Assembly: GCA_015657535.1 (NCBI GenBank)
Contig: JADHZB010000324.1
Coordinates: 1-12,236, forward strand
Reading direction: 5' to 3'
Source of the DNA: Nephromyces sp. MM_2019
Taxonomy: Eukaryota > Apicomplexa > Aconoidasida > Nephromycida
DNA: 12,236 bases
Positions 10,698 through 12,236 of the stretch are shown here, one piece after another. The notes beneath the pieces are model-generated. The model did not search any database, was not told the origin of the DNA, and was given only the letters and a program-made list of their open reading frames with translations. Every line of letters begins with the position of its first letter. Within the stretch, counting starts at the first letter, position 1. A program made the position numbers and the translations under genes.

Positions 10698-11931
10698 TTT
10701 CCCCTCCACACCACTATCCATACACACACACACACACACATTTCCCCTCCACACCACTATCCATACACACACACACACATATTTTCTCCTTTAATACAAC
10801 TTCTCATTTATTTAGCCTATAATCAATTACCATCTACCAACATTTGCTATGGCAATAGTTAGTTTTAAATCTGTTAACTCTACAGAACAATGTTTATATG
10901 GTAATAAAATATAAGAATAATGTTCGTACACATAAATATATATATATATATATGTATTAAGTATTGGGTATACATACACACACATCCATATATTTACATA
11001 TATATAGTAAATAATGGGTATACACAAACATATATATATATATATATATATATAATGGATTATATGTATATCATTAACGATGCATAGATAATTAATCATA
11101 GACATATGATAGATTGTTTATAATAATTATGTGTATATAAATACGTGTATAATGAAATGTGTGTCTATATAACCAAATAAAATGTGTGTATAACCAAATA
11201 CAATGTGTGTATAACCAAATAAAATGTGTGTATAACCAAATTAAGCATGTATATATCAAATTAAATGTGTGTGTATATCAAATTAAATGTGTGTGTATAA
11301 ATAAAAATGTGTAATCAGACCCAACTGTACAAGGACAATATCATGATTGGGAAATCGAACCAGCCTGTTCACCAGAAGATATTGTGTGGAAATATATAAA
11401 TTTAAATAAATTTAATATAAGGTTTAGGCGATTATTTCTTAACTTAGGCTTAGTAGCTGTTTCACTATTTGGTGTACCATTAGCCTCTGCCCTTAAAACC
11501 TTACTCCCTTTCCTTAATTATAAACAAGAAAATGATGAACCCCCCAATACAATACTTATTGTAATTTCTAGTAAGTCTTGTTATCTACACACACACATAC
11601 ACACACACACATATATATACACACATACATATACTCTTTCTTTTTCTTTCTTTTTTTTATAGTGATTGTATGTGTGAGTGGAGGGAAGGGTGTGGTGGGC
11701 GGGTGTGTATGTGTGTGTATATGTGTATGTGTGTGTATATGTGTATGTGTGTGTATATATATATATGTGTGCTCGATTTTATACGTTTGTATGTCAAATT
11801 TATATATAAACTTTTATCACTCAGCTTGGTTTTCTCCCTTATATCTATTTCTACTAAATAGTGTACTTGTACCAATTTTAGTTAATTATGTTGGAAAGTT
11901 TTCAGGTAATCAAATTCATATGTATCTATAC

Positions 11932-11975
<44 letters not shown>

Positions 11976-12173
11976 ACATAAATATATATATACATATAAT
12001 TTTTGAAGCTTATTTTTAATTTTTTTGTTCTCTGAAAATGTGTTAACAATTTAGGTTTCTGGAAACACTCTCAAATCCACAGTTATAAAATTCATGCAAA
12101 CCACATATTTTTTATACTCAATACCCTTATTATTCCTTTACTATCATTTACTACGATTGAACTTATATATAGG
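8389..12173 (+). CDS. TMEM63/OSCA/CSC1-family osmosensing cation channel, N-terminal part (3' partial)
   Basis: Membrane channel family gated by membrane tension or osmolarity. Exons 8389-8920, 9371-9558, 9967-10124, 10486-10531, 10816-10900, 11319-11570, 11825-11905 and 12055-12173 are all GT-AG and in phase: 487 residues. A GTTAGT donor follows, so the gene continues past the window. Seen in order: TM0 (about 8-30); a long Asp/Glu/Ser/Thr-rich loop (about 45-120); DDWFKFF and a TM1 region ending GLSILLPFYLI (178-188); TISNI (203-207); TM2 (about 213-235); an RRM-like cytosolic segment with TIFIRNI and AMAIVSF; the family motif W347-E-I-E-P-A-C-S-P-E-D-I-V-W360; TM3 (about 375-397); TM4 (about 424-443); TM5 (about 463-486). 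Order and motifs match human TMEM63 proteins and plant OSCAs. The RRM-like loop is unusually short, lacking most of the helical arm. The MNSEM start could also be the second ATG at 8401. Confidence 0.88.
9277..9316 (+). repeat. Compound (TC)9(TA)11 microsatellite in TMEM63 intron 1
   Basis: A pure TC run (9277-9294) passes directly into a TA run (9295-9316), about 55 nt before the 3' splice site at 9370. On the transcribed sense strand it is a pyrimidine tract, so its length could affect acceptor strength. Confidence 0.9.
9781..9812. repeat. (AT)16 microsatellite in TMEM63 intron 2
   Basis: An uninterrupted AT run lies mid-intron. Confidence 0.95.
10166..10292 (+). repeat. Intronic minisatellite, 49-bp unit, two full copies plus a decayed third
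   Basis: In TMEM63 intron 3, copies start at 10166, 10215 and 10264 with TTTCTACACA, TTTCTACACA and TTTATATACA. The first two share the internal phrases ATACTTTCTATGCA and TACATCTC at the same offsets. The third is shortened and diverged. The array is pyrimidine-rich on the sense strand. Confidence 0.8.
10657..10697. repeat. Compound TA-CA microsatellite in TMEM63 intron 4
   Basis: A TATATA block runs directly into (AC)9, immediately left of the 43-bp duplication. Confidence 0.85.
10696..10779 (+). repeat. Tandem duplication, 43-bp unit, two copies
   Basis: The unit begins CATTTCCCCTCCACACCACT, continues ATCCATA and ends in a CA run. It starts at 10696 and again at 10739, and the non-repetitive core is identical in both copies. 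The second copy has a shorter CA tail. Identity of the cores suggests a recent duplication. Confidence 0.9.
10955..11054. repeat. Degenerate 50-bp duplication with TA runs in TMEM63 intron 5
   Basis: The phrases GTATTGGGTATACATACACA (from 10961) and ATAATGGGTATACACAAACA (from 11011) lie 50 bp apart, each followed by TA-rich sequence. A (TA) run closes the segment at about 11030-11054. Confidence 0.55.
11149..11297 (+). repeat. Intronic 21-bp minisatellite, about seven units
   Basis: The unit AACCAAATAAAATGTGTGTA plus T starts at 11171, 11192, 11213 and 11234. A diverged unit precedes it (11149) and two about 22-bp TATCAAATTAAATGTGTG derivatives follow (from about 11254 and 11276). The array ends about 20 nt before the 3' splice site of TMEM63 exon 6. 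The central units are open in the reading frame of exon 6, but an in-frame TAA at 11312-11314 separates the array from the exon. Confidence 0.85.
11587..11633 (+). repeat. CA/TA-rich microsatellite arm in TMEM63 intron 6
   Basis: A CA-dominated run with a TATATATA centre is complementary to the GT-rich arm at 11704-11771, so the two can pair in the transcript. Confidence 0.85.
11683..11703 (+). other. Canonical G-quadruplex motif (four G3 runs)
   Basis: GGG-AA-GGG-TGTGGT-GGG-C-GGG lies on the sense strand, with loops of 2, 6 and 1 bases, so it meets the G3+N1-7 rule. It is an isolated G-rich island in very AT-rich DNA and sits between a strong internal acceptor (11661-11662) and the annotated acceptor (11823-11824). 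Confidence 0.75.
11704..11771 (+). repeat. GT/TA repeat with 18-bp higher-order period
   Basis: The 18-bp unit ATGTGTGTGTATATGTGT starts at 11709 and 11727, and again at 11745, where it passes into a TA run. Because 18 is a multiple of three, it stays open in the TMEM63 frame and reads as Cys/Val/Ile repeats. Confidence 0.85.
11937..11976. repeat. (TA)13(TG)6 compound microsatellite in TMEM63 intron 7
   Basis: A TA run continues directly into a TG run within the 149-nt intron. Confidence 0.9.
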
Positions 12174-12236
12174 GTTAGTTACACATTTCATATATTACCA
12201 CAAACAAATTTTTTTTCTTGAATCACACTTACAAAT

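Noticed and set aside
10827..11105. 92-codon minus-strand open frame
   Set aside because: It is antisense to TMEM63 exon 5 plus TA/CA repeats; no family features.
1..12236. CRISPR array, operon, phage, insertion sequence or telomeric repeat
   Set aside because: The direct repeats are intronic or intergenic micro/minisatellites without unique spacers, and all genes are intron-split. No transposase, terminal inverted repeats or telomere-type G-rich array is visible.

Overview
The window is nuclear DNA of an intron-rich, very AT-rich eukaryote. Every gene is split by short GT-AG introns (about 100-450 nt), and introns and spacers are full of TA, GT/CA and CT microsatellites and small minisatellites. 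There is no prokaryotic, viral, transposon or organellar signature. I cannot place the organism. A unicellular eukaryote, or a fungus from an early-branching lineage, would fit; that is inference from composition and gene structure only.

Layout. (1) Bases 16-416, +: the last two coding exons of a gene whose encoded tail resembles the end of a protein kinase domain. (2) 1126-3218, -: a complete eight-exon glyoxalase II (hydroxyacylglutathione hydrolase) gene of 260 codons plus stop, convergent with gene 1. (3) 3219-5252: a 2-kb divergent spacer with no recognisable gene and an A/C-skewed segment near its right end. (4) 5253-6138, +: an FHA-domain protein. (5) 6206-7273, +: a small protein ending in a SMAP-like C-terminal motif. 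Genes 4 and 5 are very close and may be one gene; the splice signals are contradictory. (6) 7274-8388: spacer. (7) 8389 to the right edge, +: the N-terminal 487 codons (eight exons) of a TMEM63/OSCA/CSC1-family membrane channel, continuing outside the window.

The genes do not form a pathway: glyoxalase II is metabolic detoxification, the FHA and SMAP-like proteins suggest nuclear phosphopeptide or RNA-processing roles, and TMEM63 is an osmosensing or mechanosensitive channel. All exon models were built by hand from reading frame, splice consensus and family similarity. For glyoxalase II and TMEM63 every junction keeps phase.

The most interesting part is the TMEM63 gene. Its introns carry distinct minisatellites. 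One intron holds a strong internal acceptor followed by an open, in-frame GT-repeat segment (54 codons of Cys/Val repeats), a canonical G-quadruplex motif and complementary CA and GT arms. The cytosolic loop between TM2 and TM3 is much shorter than in human TMEM63, and the intron where the missing part would lie has no internal AG beyond its first bases. I found no evidence of a novel multi-gene system.
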